Below, in pieces: positions 27,030-35,903 of a stretch of DNA of 64,000 bases. Source of the stretch: Rhodothermales bacterium (GTDB taxonomy: Bacteria > Bacteroidota > Rhodothermia > Rhodothermales > UBA10348). Numbering within the stretch: position 1 is the first letter of the stretch; every line of letters begins with the position of its first letter. The stretch spans positions 393,938-457,937 of the forward strand of contig JANQQV010000020.1 in the NCBI GenBank assembly GCA_028284865.1, given 5' to 3'. Under the pieces are notes generated by a model. The model was given only the letters and a program-made list of their open reading frames with translations, searched no databases and had not been told where the DNA came from. The position numbers and the translations under genes are program-made.

Positions 27030-27799
27030 GCCGCGTTGTCCCCATCGGATGACCCTGGTCGTGGGCTTGCTTGCTCCTGAACCTCCACGTTCTTCCGAAT
27101 CGCCACGTTCTTCCGAATTTCCTGGCCCATCGCTGACGCCCACAATCGGTAGATGCCTGGCCCAGGATGAAAACCATCCGTCGCCATCATGGATTCGTCC
27201 GCCTCGAATTCAATAGGCACAAAGGTGCATCCTTCCTCGGCACACGCATTCCTCAGAGCCGCGCTGAAGGTGTCCGCCTTGCTTCCCAGAAACCACCTCA
27301 AAGGCTGCGGGAGGGCCGGAAATGACTTTACCGGAGGCAGCCCTGAGACCACAATGAGCGGATCCTCGAAGCGGTCCCTGATGATGGTGAAGAGTTGCCT
27401 CTGTTGATCCAGCCAATCATTGATCCCTATGCCGGAAGTAACGTCGTTGACACCGAACACGGATACGACGACATCAAACGGCTGACGATCAATCCGATCG
27501 ATACTCCGAAGGACGTTGGCGGTCTTGGCGCCGGTTCGGGCATGAAGATGCCACGCCACTCCTGACCACTCCGAAACCCGTGACAGCAGTACGCCCAGCA
27601 AGGCTTCATCTTGTGACTCCGCTCCTACTCCGGCGGCAGATGAGTCACCAAGGATAAGCAGACGCAGGCGCGGCTCGGGGCCACTGGCCCCTTCCCGCTC
27701 TCCGGGTGGCTCCGGCAATCGCGGAATACTCTGCCGAACCCTCCACCCCTGGAGGAGAAGGAACGGACCCAGAAGCACGGTCAGGATAGGGTTAGGCAT
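27026..27799 (-). CDS. SGNH/GDSL-family esterase
   Basis: 257 aa from the ATG at 27799; a TTG three codons earlier is possible. Nucleophile block LLILGDSSAAGVGAES, block III SVFGVNDVTSGIG with the Asn, and DGFHPGPGIYRLWA with the catalytic Asp and His. An N-terminal hydrophobic stretch (ILTVLLGPFLLLQG) may anchor it in the membrane. Probably a lysophospholipase or carbohydrate esterase. ATGA-coupled to the downstream YdeI-type gene. Confidence 0.85.
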   Translation of the reverse strand: MPNPILTVLLGPFLLLQGWRVRQSIPRLPEPPGEREGASGPEPRLRLLILGDSSAAGVGAESQDEALLGVLLSRVSEWSGVAWHLHARTGAKTANVLRSIDRIDRQPFDVVVSVFGVNDVTSGIGINDWLDQQRQLFTIIRDRFEDPLIVVSGLPPVKSFPALPQPLRWFLGSKADTFSAALRNACAEEGCTFVPIEFEADESMMATDGFHPGPGIYRLWASAMGQEIRKNVAIRKNVEVQEQASPRPGSSDGDNAA

Positions 27800-27808
27800 G
27801 GGATTCAA

Positions 27809-28195
27809 TCAGGACAGCAGTCTGTCCCACTCATTCTGGTCGAAATGCCCCCTGGCAATACGAATCAGCCCATGGTCGCCAAATTCCAGCGCTTCGTACC
27901 CGCTCAGGTGAATGGATTTGCCGGTGCCTCCGGGCCCGGTGTTCGTTCCTCGCATGGTCCAATACCACTTCGTTTCGCCCTCTTCCTCGATGATCCGGTC
28001 ACAACGCACGTCCAAGTCTGGAAAATCAGTCATGAATGCGTTGGCGACTTCCGCGATCGCTTCGTGACCGACGGCGGGCAGGCCGTCATTGATGACAAGC
28101 ACCCCATCCTTGGTAAAGAACGCAGCCACGGATGCAGGGTCGCCGCTGCTCCAGGCTTCCGCGTACCGGTCTCCGAATTCCTGCAAGGACTGCAT
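27809..28195 (-). CDS. SnoaL/NTF2-like protein
   Basis: 128 aa from MQSLQEFGDR at 28195. Pattern of a cone-shaped NTF2-like fold: FGDRYAEAWSSGDPASVAAFF, DGVLVINDG, then beta strands ending HFDQNEWDRLL. Such proteins are isomerases, hydrolases or small-ligand binders. It directly follows a second member of the same fold (28207-28695). Confidence 0.78.
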   Translation of the reverse strand: MQSLQEFGDRYAEAWSSGDPASVAAFFTKDGVLVINDGLPAVGHEAIAEVANAFMTDFPDLDVRCDRIIEEEGETKWYWTMRGTNTGPGGTGKSIHLSGYEALEFGDHGLIRIARGHFDQNEWDRLLS

Positions 28196-28206
28196 ATCAC
28201 CCGCGG

Positions 28207-28695
28207 TCAAAACACGCCGTTCTGATTGCGGACCTGTCCGCCCGTCATGAGGACGTAGAATCGCATGAATGCGTCGAGTGGCTGAATGGCGTCCCAATGC
28301 TCAAGGATCTCGCCGTCCACCACCCGCCATGAATCGATGATGTTCAGCCCTTTTCCATCGTTGCCGCGATGGCTCTTGTTAACCGTGGCGTGCGAATGGA
28401 ACGTCACCGTGTCACCGTCGGCGGTGATGCGCTTGACGTCGTATCCGTAATCCGGAAAACGATTGGCAAATGCCTCCACGTAATCAATCAGAGCCAGAAT
28501 GCCGTCCGGGATGTTTCGATTGTGCTGCACGTAGTTCGCATCACCGAATTCCTTGCGGACGTAATCGAAATCGTGGTCGTTCATGAGATGCTGAACGAAC
28601 TCCGCGATCCGTTCCGCATTGGTCCGTTCTTTCTCGGTCCAGTGATCTTGTTTGAGCGCTTCAAAATCGACGTTCAATGTGTTCATTCGGGTCAT
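28207..28695 (-). CDS. SnoaL-like (ester cyclase/NTF2) protein
   Basis: 162 aa. DFDYVRKEFGDANYVQHNRN, FHSHATVNKSHRG and IIDSWRVVDGEILEHWDAIQ are typical of SnoaL-like polyketide-cyclase-fold proteins. The ATG at 28695 overlaps the aldo/keto reductase stop as ATGA, so it is translated with it. The three genes 29654-27809 form one operon. Confidence 0.85.
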   Translation of the reverse strand: MTRMNTLNVDFEALKQDHWTEKERTNAERIAEFVQHLMNDHDFDYVRKEFGDANYVQHNRNIPDGILALIDYVEAFANRFPDYGYDVKRITADGDTVTFHSHATVNKSHRGNDGKGLNIIDSWRVVDGEILEHWDAIQPLDAFMRFYVLMTGGQVRNQNGVF

Positions 28696-29654
28696 CCTCC
28701 TGGAAGGGCTTCTACCAATTCGACCATGCGCTTCAAGTGCTCTTCAGTCGGCATCTTGCCTCGACCGGCGCCCAGGTTGTCAAGCATATGCTTCGGATTG
28801 CTGGTGCCCGGTACGGCCACGGTTACGGCTGGATGGGCCACCACAAATTTGAGCATGAATTGCGCCCAAGAGTAGGCGTCGAATTCAGCAGCCCACTCGG
28901 GCAACGGGCGATCACCGATGCGTGACCACATACGCGTGCGACCGAACGGCAAATACACCATCACGCCAATCCCCAGCTCTTGAGCCAGCGGGAAAATCAT
29001 CTCGGCAGCGTCCCGGTTGTCCACGGCGTAATCGATCCCGATGAAGTCGATCGGGTACGAGCGCATGACTTCTGCCAGGCTTTCGTAGTCCCGGGTCGTC
29101 GTGATTCCGATGTGACGAATACGCCCTGCTTCCTTGTACTCCTGGAGGATTCCCAGCTGAGTCGGAGGGTCTCCCATGTTGTGAACCTGATTCAGGTCGA
29201 TGACGGGGACGCGCAGACGCTCAAATGAGCGCTCAATCTGTTCGCGAACCGCCGCCGGATCGGCAGCACCACCTCCGCGGCCCGCCACGTTGACTTTGGT
29301 CGCCCAGAAGATGTTTTCGCTGAAACCGTCCTCGTCAGCCCATTCCCCGGCGTAGATCTCGGACCCACCACGACCGTATCCAGCCGCACTGTCAAAGACA
29401 CGACCTTCCCCTTCCGCGCCTTCCGCAAGCGCCTGGAGCACAGCTCGATGGCCGTCCAGCTCTTCGTGCGTCGCGTCAATATTGATCCACCGCCCGCCGA
29501 GGCCAATGATGGGAATAGGGACTTCTGATGACGGAATCAGGCGCGTCATCAACGGATCGTCCATCAACAACCGGAGGGTACCTGGATTCAGGCCGATTGC
29601 AGCGCCTGCAGTAGCCACTGAGCTCAGGCGAAGCCATTCTCTGCGAGTGATCAT
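28692..29654 (-). CDS. Exported aldo/keto reductase family protein
   Basis: 320 aa from MITRREWLRL at 29654. The TRREW motif and Ala-rich helix make a twin-arginine-like signal. AKR-fold elements: VFDSAAGYGRGGSEIY (catalytic Asp and Tyr), FWATKVNV (Lys), VIDLNQVHNMG (His) and PAVTVAVPGTSN. These match the catalytic tetrad Asp-Tyr-Lys-His of NADPH-dependent reductases. Export of such an enzyme is unusual but recurrent in Bacteroidota-like genomes. Confidence 0.83.
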   Translation of the reverse strand: MITRREWLRLSSVATAGAAIGLNPGTLRLLMDDPLMTRLIPSSEVPIPIIGLGGRWINIDATHEELDGHRAVLQALAEGAEGEGRVFDSAAGYGRGGSEIYAGEWADEDGFSENIFWATKVNVAGRGGGAADPAAVREQIERSFERLRVPVIDLNQVHNMGDPPTQLGILQEYKEAGRIRHIGITTTRDYESLAEVMRSYPIDFIGIDYAVDNRDAAEMIFPLAQELGIGVMVYLPFGRTRMWSRIGDRPLPEWAAEFDAYSWAQFMLKFVVAHPAVTVAVPGTSNPKHMLDNLGAGRGKMPTEEHLKRMVELVEALPGG

Positions 29655-29827
29655 GAGTCCATTCATTTGTGGGTGCACAACGGGCTGCCGCAAAGTACGT
29701 CAATGAGAAAAAAGCGTATACCGGAGGCGCCAAACCGTTCCTGATTGCATCCCTACACCATGAGAAACCCGCCCAAGAATGGTTAATCCGCTTGAGCCCA
29801 GTTCAAGGGGTTCATATTCTCCGGTCA

Positions 29828-31864
29828 ATGGCGGAGAAGGTTCAATTCAAGCGCAATGTCGGCCTGTTCATGGCCGTGATGATTGGTATCGGCGCCATGA
29901 TGGGGCCGGGCGTGTTCGCCTTGCCCAGTGTCGTAGCCATGGACGCCGGGCCGCTGGGCATTCTGGCCTATCTCTTCATGGGCCTGCTCACGCTGTTCAC
30001 GGCACTGAGCTATAGCGAACTCGGTGCCGCTATCCCCATTGCAGGTGGCGGCTACTCATTCGTCAGCCGTGGACTTCCCGATCCTGTGGCCTTCCTGGCA
30101 GGGTGGTTCTTCTGGATCGGCAATACGCTTGCCTGCTCCCTCTACGTGGTCATTTTCGCCCTGACCATCCGGGACTATTTCTTTCCGGACGCGAGCATCA
30201 TCCTGATTGTGGTGGTCACAACGCTGGTCTTTACGGCGTCCAACCTGCGCGGACAGGTCGAAGCGCTCAAGATGATCACGCTCATGAACATCGTTGAGCT
30301 CGCAGTACTCATCGGGTTGGGCGTGCTGGGCGCTTTTGCCATTGAGCCGGCCAACCTCGAGCCGTTCGCACCCATGGGATGGGAGCCGCTGATTCCGACG
30401 ATGGGGCTCATCTACATCTCCTACGTCGGTTTCGACCTGATCACCGTGGCCGCAGAGGAGATCATCGATCCCGCCAGGAATATCCCGCGTGCCATATTGA
30501 TCACGCTGGGTGTGGGCATCGTGATCTACGTGCTGGTGCTCTTTGTCATGATGGGCGTCGTGAACTACACCGAGCTGGCCGAGACCGACACGCCGTTCAT
30601 TTTCGTGGCCGACTTCCTGTTTGGCGGCTGGGGCCGCACGGCCGGCATCATTGCCACCATCATGGCCAGTTTGTCAGCATTCTCTGTCACCCTCGGAGCG
30701 AGCTCCCGTGTCCTGTATGCTCTTGGACGGGACGGGCACTTCCCCGGCGTGTTCTCGCGGCTGCACACGCGGTTCAAGACGCCCCACATCGCCCTTTTCG
30801 TTTGTGCGGCGCTGGTCATGGTGTTTGGAGCCACGGGCATCGTCAACATTCTGGCCTCCGCCAGCAGCTTCGGCTACCTCGTCGCCATCGGCATCGTCAA
30901 CTACGCGGTCATCGCGTTGCACAACAAGATGCCCAATCTCAGGCGGCCGTTCAAAGTGATCATGTACCCGGTCGTTCCGGTGCTGGGTATCATCTCTTGT
31001 TGGTTTTTCGTACCCATGCTGGAGCCCCAGAGCCTGCTTCTAGGCGCTGCGCTGGCCGGTGTAGGCGGCATCCTCTACTTCGTGATGCCTGCCAACAGGG
31101 ACCTGGTCAAACGATTACCGGAACTTGTTCACCACATCAAAACACGACTTCGCATCTGGAGGAGACCCAACATGCAGGTACTCATCATTGGAGGCGGCAA
31201 TCAGGGGATGAACATTGCGGATCGACTCATCAAGCAGGATGAGTTCCGCATGATCTTCCGATCCGCCGAATACAAAGTGACGTTTGTCGAGAAAGATGAG
31301 GCTCGATGCGAAGAGCTGGAGCGGCGCTACAGCGTGCCCATTTTCCACGGTGATGGGACCAAGCTGGAGATTCTCGATCAGGTGGAACCCCAGAAAATGG
31401 ATGTGGCCATTGCTGCTACCAATCACGACGATCGCAACACGATCATGGCGTTGCAAGCACAGCGGTTGGGCATTCCACGGGTGATTGCCATCGCCCGGGA
31501 TCCAGACTACGTCGAGTTACTGAAGTCCAGAGGCATCGTGTGTATCAGCGCGCCGTACGCTACGGCGGCAATGGTCGAGAATCACCTGGATCGTCCGGGA
31601 GTGGCCGATCTGTTCGAATTTGAATCCGGTGTGGCCAGTCTGATCGACATGCGCGTGCCAGAGAATGCACGCGTCGTCGGGAAGCGCATCAGCGATATCA
31701 ACATTCCGTCGCAGTGCGTCGTTGCCGCCGTGATCAGGGACAAGGAGTTTGTCGTCCCGAGAGGCGATACGGAAGTCAAGGGAAACGACTACGTTGTTTT
31801 CGTAGGCCCCGTCGACTCGGTCCAGTCCGCTCACGCTGTGTTCTCGGAGTCCAAGACGGCTTGA
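29828..31864 (+). CDS. APC-superfamily permease fused to a TrkA-like NAD-binding (RCK) module
   Basis: 678 aa from MAEKVQFKRN at 29828. Residues about 5-430 are a 12-helix amino-acid/polyamine permease: GLFMAVMIGIGAMMGPGVFA is the unwound TM1, and YISYVGFDLITVAAEEIIDP the typical TM6 region. Residues 449 to about 570 are a TrkA-N Rossmann domain (MQVLIIGGGNQGMNIADRL; GDGTKLEILDQV) and 590-678 a TrkA-C domain. This suggests amino-acid or cation transport gated by NAD(H)/ATP binding in the cytoplasm. Met449 is preceded by GGAGGAG, so a free regulatory subunit could also be made from the same mRNA. Confidence 0.88.
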   Translation: MAEKVQFKRNVGLFMAVMIGIGAMMGPGVFALPSVVAMDAGPLGILAYLFMGLLTLFTALSYSELGAAIPIAGGGYSFVSRGLPDPVAFLAGWFFWIGNTLACSLYVVIFALTIRDYFFPDASIILIVVVTTLVFTASNLRGQVEALKMITLMNIVELAVLIGLGVLGAFAIEPANLEPFAPMGWEPLIPTMGLIYISYVGFDLITVAAEEIIDPARNIPRAILITLGVGIVIYVLVLFVMMGVVNYTELAETDTPFIFVADFLFGGWGRTAGIIATIMASLSAFSVTLGASSRVLYALGRDGHFPGVFSRLHTRFKTPHIALFVCAALVMVFGATGIVNILASASSFGYLVAIGIVNYAVIALHNKMPNLRRPFKVIMYPVVPVLGIISCWFFVPMLEPQSLLLGAALAGVGGILYFVMPANRDLVKRLPELVHHIKTRLRIWRRPNMQVLIIGGGNQGMNIADRLIKQDEFRMIFRSAEYKVTFVEKDEARCEELERRYSVPIFHGDGTKLEILDQVEPQKMDVAIAATNHDDRNTIMALQAQRLGIPRVIAIARDPDYVELLKSRGIVCISAPYATAAMVENHLDRPGVADLFEFESGVASLIDMRVPENARVVGKRISDINIPSQCVVAAVIRDKEFVVPRGDTEVKGNDYVVFVGPVDSVQSAHAVFSESKTA

Positions 31865-32283
31865 GCCCTGTCCATCCGCTCGAAGGCTTCCGTAGCCTTG
31901 ATTTCTGCGACCTTTTCAGCCACCACCCAGCGTAGGCCCCAGCAGAAGAAATAGAAGGGCACGAATACACCGAGTCCGTACATCCAGGTGATCATGCGGG
32001 GATCCATTGTGATGCTTCTTGGAAGCAGATACCCGGCGAGAACCAAAACGACCAATGCTGCCGTCGTTTTGTACCAGCGCGCCTTGAAGAGCTCGACGAC
32101 GATCAAAGGCACAAACACGATCATCAACAGATAGAGCGCCGTAATCACCAACTGGATGGGTGCAAAGAACATGAGCACGATGCCCCAGCCCGACTTCACT
32201 TCGTAGCTCAGCCATCGATCCAGGCGAACAAGCGCCTCTTCTTCCCGGCTGCGCATCCCGAGCATGACGTGCGACTCATTCAT
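31831..32283 (-). CDS. Two-to-four-helix membrane protein
   Basis: 150 aa with helices at about 33-60, 70-88 and 105-125, acidic N-terminus and a C-terminal helix (AEIKATEAFERMDRAQAVLD). Its 3' end overlaps the permease 3' end by 34 bp on the opposite strand. It starts with ATGA overlapping the isochorismatase stop. No known family. Confidence 0.7.
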   Translation of the reverse strand: MNESHVMLGMRSREEEALVRLDRWLSYEVKSGWGIVLMFFAPIQLVITALYLLMIVFVPLIVVELFKARWYKTTAALVVLVLAGYLLPRSITMDPRMITWMYGLGVFVPFYFFCWGLRWVVAEKVAEIKATEAFERMDRAQAVLDSENTA

Positions 32284-32870
32284 GGCGTGAGTCCTTCTCC
32301 ACCCTGCTCCACCTCTCTGCCGGCTCGGGCATCCGGAAGCAAATCGTCGAGATCAACAATCTGCGCGATCTCGCGACCCAGGTACCGTAGCGTCACGTCA
32401 TGGTGCTCGAGGTCCCACGAACTGACACAATCCTCCACGATGGTCACTTCCAGGTCCCGCTGGTACGCGTCGATGGCAGCCATGCGAACGCATGCATGGG
32501 TATTGATGCCAGCCAGGACCAGATGCGTAATGCCTGCATCTGCCAATTCGCTCTCCAGATCCGTTCCATGGAAGGCGCTGTAGCGCTTCTTGATGACTTC
32601 AGCGTCACTTGGATAGCGATCCAAATCGCTCAGGATCTCAGCGCCCGGCGTACCCGCCATTGTCATGCGGATCTGTTTCTGCCTCATCACGGGAAAGGCG
32701 TCGGACAGATCATCTTTAAACTCCTGCCGAACCCAGATGACCGGATGTCCTCGTTCCCTGGACCATCGCACCAGTTGATTAATTGCGGCAACGAGTTCCT
32801 TGCGTTGGCTCCGCAAGGGATCGTCCTGGAAGAAATCCTCCAGCATATCGATGACCAGTAGCGCTGTCAT
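32280..32870 (-). CDS. Isochorismatase-like cysteine hydrolase
   Basis: 196 aa. TALLVIDMLEDFF carries the catalytic Asp, and LVLAGINTHACVRMAAIDAY the nucleophile Cys with the cis-peptide loop. KKRYSAFHGTDLE supplies the Lys region. Members hydrolyse amides such as nicotinamide or isochorismate vinyl ethers; the substrate is unknown here. Coupled by ATGA to the membrane protein downstream. Confidence 0.88.
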   Translation of the reverse strand: MTALLVIDMLEDFFQDDPLRSQRKELVAAINQLVRWSRERGHPVIWVRQEFKDDLSDAFPVMRQKQIRMTMAGTPGAEILSDLDRYPSDAEVIKKRYSAFHGTDLESELADAGITHLVLAGINTHACVRMAAIDAYQRDLEVTIVEDCVSSWDLEHHDVTLRYLGREIAQIVDLDDLLPDARAGREVEQGGEGLTP

Positions 32871-32912
32871 TGCCGCGTTCGTTCCCCGGTTTTCAATGAT
32901 CGACCGCTTCCA

Positions 32913-33416
32913 TCAACGGACGCGATCCGAAACAACAGGATGCAGCACCGCACCGGCATTCACAAATCCGCGCAGCTCTGATGACGGGCGTCCCACATCA
33001 ACTCGTGTGTAAGCATCAGAGTCGAATATGGCTCGGAAGATGACCTCCCTGTCGGCCCAGCGTGCTGAATCGGCGTATTCGGTCATGAGCATGATATCCC
33101 AGCCCAGACCGGAGTCCGGCTCAGCGATGAGTGCATTGAACGACAGCACATCGCCATTCGCCAAGGCGATTTCCCTCGCCTGCGCCCAGTTCTCACGAAT
33201 ATTCCGGAGATACAGCTCCTCGCCGTCGGGAAGCAGCCGGATGAAGTCCACTGCCCAAATGGCCGTGGAATGGTCCGCCAGATCTTCAGGTCCATTCACC
33301 TGCGACGACGGGCCAGCCGGCTGGTCGGTGCACGCACTGATCATCATGATGGGAATGATCAACAAAATGGCGAACGCGCGTAGACGCTTGAGAAGGCCGA
33401 GACGTATGGAATCCAT
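32913..33416 (-). CDS. Lipoprotein of unknown function
   Basis: 167 aa. N-terminal basic residues and a hydrophobic stretch end in MISAC, a lipobox. The mature part (AIWAVDFIRLLPDGEELYLR; EYADSARWADREVIFRAIFD) resembles no family I can name, although the repeated aromatic-plus-charged pattern fits a small alpha-beta fold of the antibiotic-biosynthesis-monooxygenase size. Confidence 0.7.
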   Translation of the reverse strand: MDSIRLGLLKRLRAFAILLIIPIMMISACTDQPAGPSSQVNGPEDLADHSTAIWAVDFIRLLPDGEELYLRNIRENWAQAREIALANGDVLSFNALIAEPDSGLGWDIMLMTEYADSARWADREVIFRAIFDSDAYTRVDVGRPSSELRGFVNAGAVLHPVVSDRVR

Positions 33417-33517
33417 GATGCTGTGAGCGGGTCAGTTGGAGAACAGGTTGCCGGGGAAGATCGATGTCTTAGATTAGCCTTCGACCCGCAGAATATCCTG
33501 TCATTCGGTATCCAGAA

Positions 33518-33712
33518 ATGAAAACCCTCAAATGCGACTTGTGTGACGCGACGGCATCAGCCGACACTTTCGAACAATGGATGCAGGCCTTGATGCCGCA
33601 CTACAAGGAAGCGCACGCGGACGTCATGAACGATCCGACAAAGACCAAAGAGGATGGCGAACGCTGGATGAAGGAAAACCGGGTTCGATTCGAGGCGGCG
33701 CCAGAAGACTGA
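33518..33712 (+). CDS. 64-aa DUF1059-like protein with a C-C-H-H pattern
   Basis: Starts MKTLKCDLCDATASAD. Cys6 and Cys9 with His28 and His33 (MPHYKEAH) form a plausible zinc site. The size and pattern match small DUF1059-type proteins. Function unknown. Confidence 0.6.
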   Translation: MKTLKCDLCDATASADTFEQWMQALMPHYKEAHADVMNDPTKTKEDGERWMKENRVRFEAAPED

Positions 33713-33815
33713 GTAGTCACGAAGATGTGACACTTTCGGCACATCCGGGATGGAAGAGCTGGAGTAGGTTGTCAGCACGAACCATCACCCAGCCCCGTCC
33801 CTTCCTGCCTCAACC

Positions 33816-35426
33816 ATGCGTCGTATCTTTTTTCTATGCGCTTTTGTGCTCTTCGGCGGGTTGTCGAATCCCGTGCGCAATGACCGACCGAATGTCCTGA
33901 TCATCATTTCGGATGACGTTGGACTGGACTCCTGGGAGCGAGCAGGCATTGGCAATTCGTTTGCCAGCACACCCAACCTGGACACCCTGGCCGATCAAGG
34001 GCTCACGTTCCGCAATGCGTGGACGACGCCGACCTGCTCCCCGACTCGAGCGGCCCTCCTTTCTGGCCTGATCGGCAGCAAGAACGGCGTACTGGAGGTA
34101 GGCGACCAACTGGACCCTTCCTTCGAGACCCTGTTTGAGGCCGTGGACCGGCACACGGGAGGCGAATACGCAATCGGTGCCTTCGGGAAATGGCACATCG
34201 GTCCCAACCGGGACCTCGACAATCCGAACGAACAGGGAGCGCACCATTTTCACGGATACATGGGTGGCGCGCCAAGTGACTACTCGAATTGGGATCAGGT
34301 CATCAATGGGTCTTCTTCGGAGACCACGACCTATCTCACAACCGACATCACCTCTGCGGCCATCGACTGGAAACAGCAGCAGACCGGTCCGTGGATGATA
34401 TGGATGGCGCACGCGGCCGCGCACACGCCGTTTCATGCGCCCCCTGATTCGCTCCACACGCGCACATCCTTGGCAAGCGATCGGGATCAGTATCTGGCCA
34501 TGATCGAGGCCTTGGACGCAGAGACCGGCCGGCTGGTTGATTCGCTTTCGCCCGCGGAAAGAGAAAACACGATCATCTTCTACGTCGGCGACAACGGGAC
34601 GCCTGTTGGCGTTCTGGAAGGCTATCCGAATCGACGCGGAAAAGGCACCTTGTATCAGGGAGGAGTGAATGTGCCATTCATCGTTTCTGGTTTCGGGGTG
34701 ACTCGCTCCGGTGAAATCGACCAGGCCCTTGTCCACACCATGGACATCCATGCAACGGTTCTTGATCTCCTCGGTGTGGAGCTGAATGGAGGGGTGAACA
34801 ACAGCTTCAGCCTGGAGGAGCGCCTTCTCGATGCCTCCGGACGATCGCGTCCCTATCTGCTCACGGAGACAGGAAATGGGGCCGACTACCAGGTGGCCAT
34901 TCGCGACGATCAATACAAAGTGATCCGGCAATCCTCCGGCGAGACAACCTTCTTTGACCTCCTCGATGATCCGTTCGAGCGCACAGACCTCGCATCAATG
35001 ACACTCTCGGCCGATCTGCAGTCCCGCTTGGACCAGTTGGTGGCCGAAGCCGACGTTCAGGTCAATGGATGGTCCTGCAATGATGGAATCCAGAATGGCG
35101 ACGAAGATTCCATGACGTGTGCCGTGGAAACACGCACAGAGGAAGGCCTGCCGGGCTCAGGATTTGAGCTGGGATCGGTCTATCCCAACCCGTTTGTCGA
35201 TCAACTCACCATTGAATCGGAAAGCAGCATGCCGATTTCGCGAGTGACCATGTTCACGCTGACGGGACAACGCGTTCAGTCGTGGGAGGCCTTTTCGCCC
35301 GAGCAAACAATGCAGCTGCACGTGAGCTCCCTTTCGGCAGGTATGTACGTGCTCCGCATTGAAAGCCACCTGGGCGGTCAGGGCAGCGTGCCGGCCGTGG
35401 AAACACGACTCGTCACGAAGCGCTGA
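33816..35426 (+). CDS. Secreted type I sulfatase with T9SS sorting domain
   Basis: 536 aa. Signal peptide, then RPNVLIIISDDVG with metal-binding Asp33 and Asp34. The formylglycine motif is CSPTRAALLSG (Cys74 to Arg78), which needs an anaerobic or FGE-type maturase from elsewhere in the genome. FGKWHIG and ENTIIFYVGDNGTP supply further metal and substrate residues. The last about 80 residues (SVYPNPFVDQLTIES, GMYVLRIES) are a type IX sorting domain. It should desulfate marine polysaccharides outside the cell, in line with the glucanases. Confidence 0.9.
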   Translation: MRRIFFLCAFVLFGGLSNPVRNDRPNVLIIISDDVGLDSWERAGIGNSFASTPNLDTLADQGLTFRNAWTTPTCSPTRAALLSGLIGSKNGVLEVGDQLDPSFETLFEAVDRHTGGEYAIGAFGKWHIGPNRDLDNPNEQGAHHFHGYMGGAPSDYSNWDQVINGSSSETTTYLTTDITSAAIDWKQQQTGPWMIWMAHAAAHTPFHAPPDSLHTRTSLASDRDQYLAMIEALDAETGRLVDSLSPAERENTIIFYVGDNGTPVGVLEGYPNRRGKGTLYQGGVNVPFIVSGFGVTRSGEIDQALVHTMDIHATVLDLLGVELNGGVNNSFSLEERLLDASGRSRPYLLTETGNGADYQVAIRDDQYKVIRQSSGETTFFDLLDDPFERTDLASMTLSADLQSRLDQLVAEADVQVNGWSCNDGIQNGDEDSMTCAVETRTEEGLPGSGFELGSVYPNPFVDQLTIESESSMPISRVTMFTLTGQRVQSWEAFSPEQTMQLHVSSLSAGMYVLRIESHLGGQGSVPAVETRLVTKR

Positions 35427-35447
35427 CCAAAACGCACTCCGCCTCGG

Positions 35448-35903
35448 TCACGACGACTGACGACGCCAGACCAGGACCACCAGCCAGAAGAGAAACACCG
35501 CGACGGGAAACTTCACGTCGGTGCTCATCACCTCCATGGTCGCCTTCCGTGTCATTGGGCCGTTGGGCCTGATCGTTGCCGCCAGTTCGCCATCTTGAGC
35601 CACGATGAAGCTGCGACTCAATGCCCACTCGCTGGTCAACACCAGTGTGCCAGAGGCCGTCGTCACGTCAAACTTGCGCCGGAACGCGTTGGGCTTCCTG
35701 CCCGACACAATCACCTCTCCTTCCCGCTCCAGGGTCCACTGCCCGCTTCCTGGACCGTGCTTTCTGATCCGGTAAAGCTCACCATCGATCAACAAATCGC
35801 ATTGTTCGCTGGACCACTTCTTGTCCAGGAATGCCTGGTGCTCGCCCGCTTTCAGGAAGAAATCCCAGGAAAAGGGGTTGTCCGGTTCAGCGGAGATGAT
35901 CAT
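35448..35903 (-). CDS. Hypothetical protein, LURP-one/tubby-like with C-terminal membrane helix
   Basis: 151 aa made of alternating beta strands (LIDGELYRIRKHG; QWTLEREGEVIVSGRKPNAF; FIVAQDGELAATIRPNG) ending in one membrane helix (KFPVAVFLFWLVVLVW). This layout recalls LURP-one-related or tubby-C-like proteins, but the match is weak. Overlaps the next upstream gene by one base at 35903. Confidence 0.6.
   Translation of the reverse strand: MIISAEPDNPFSWDFFLKAGEHQAFLDKKWSSEQCDLLIDGELYRIRKHGPGSGQWTLEREGEVIVSGRKPNAFRRKFDVTTASGTLVLTSEWALSRSFIVAQDGELAATIRPNGPMTRKATMEVMSTDVKFPVAVFLFWLVVLVWRRQSS

Noticed and set aside
33834..34931. 365-aa minus-strand frame under the sulfatase
   Set aside because: Reverse shadow of the conserved sulfatase core; no signal peptide or motif.
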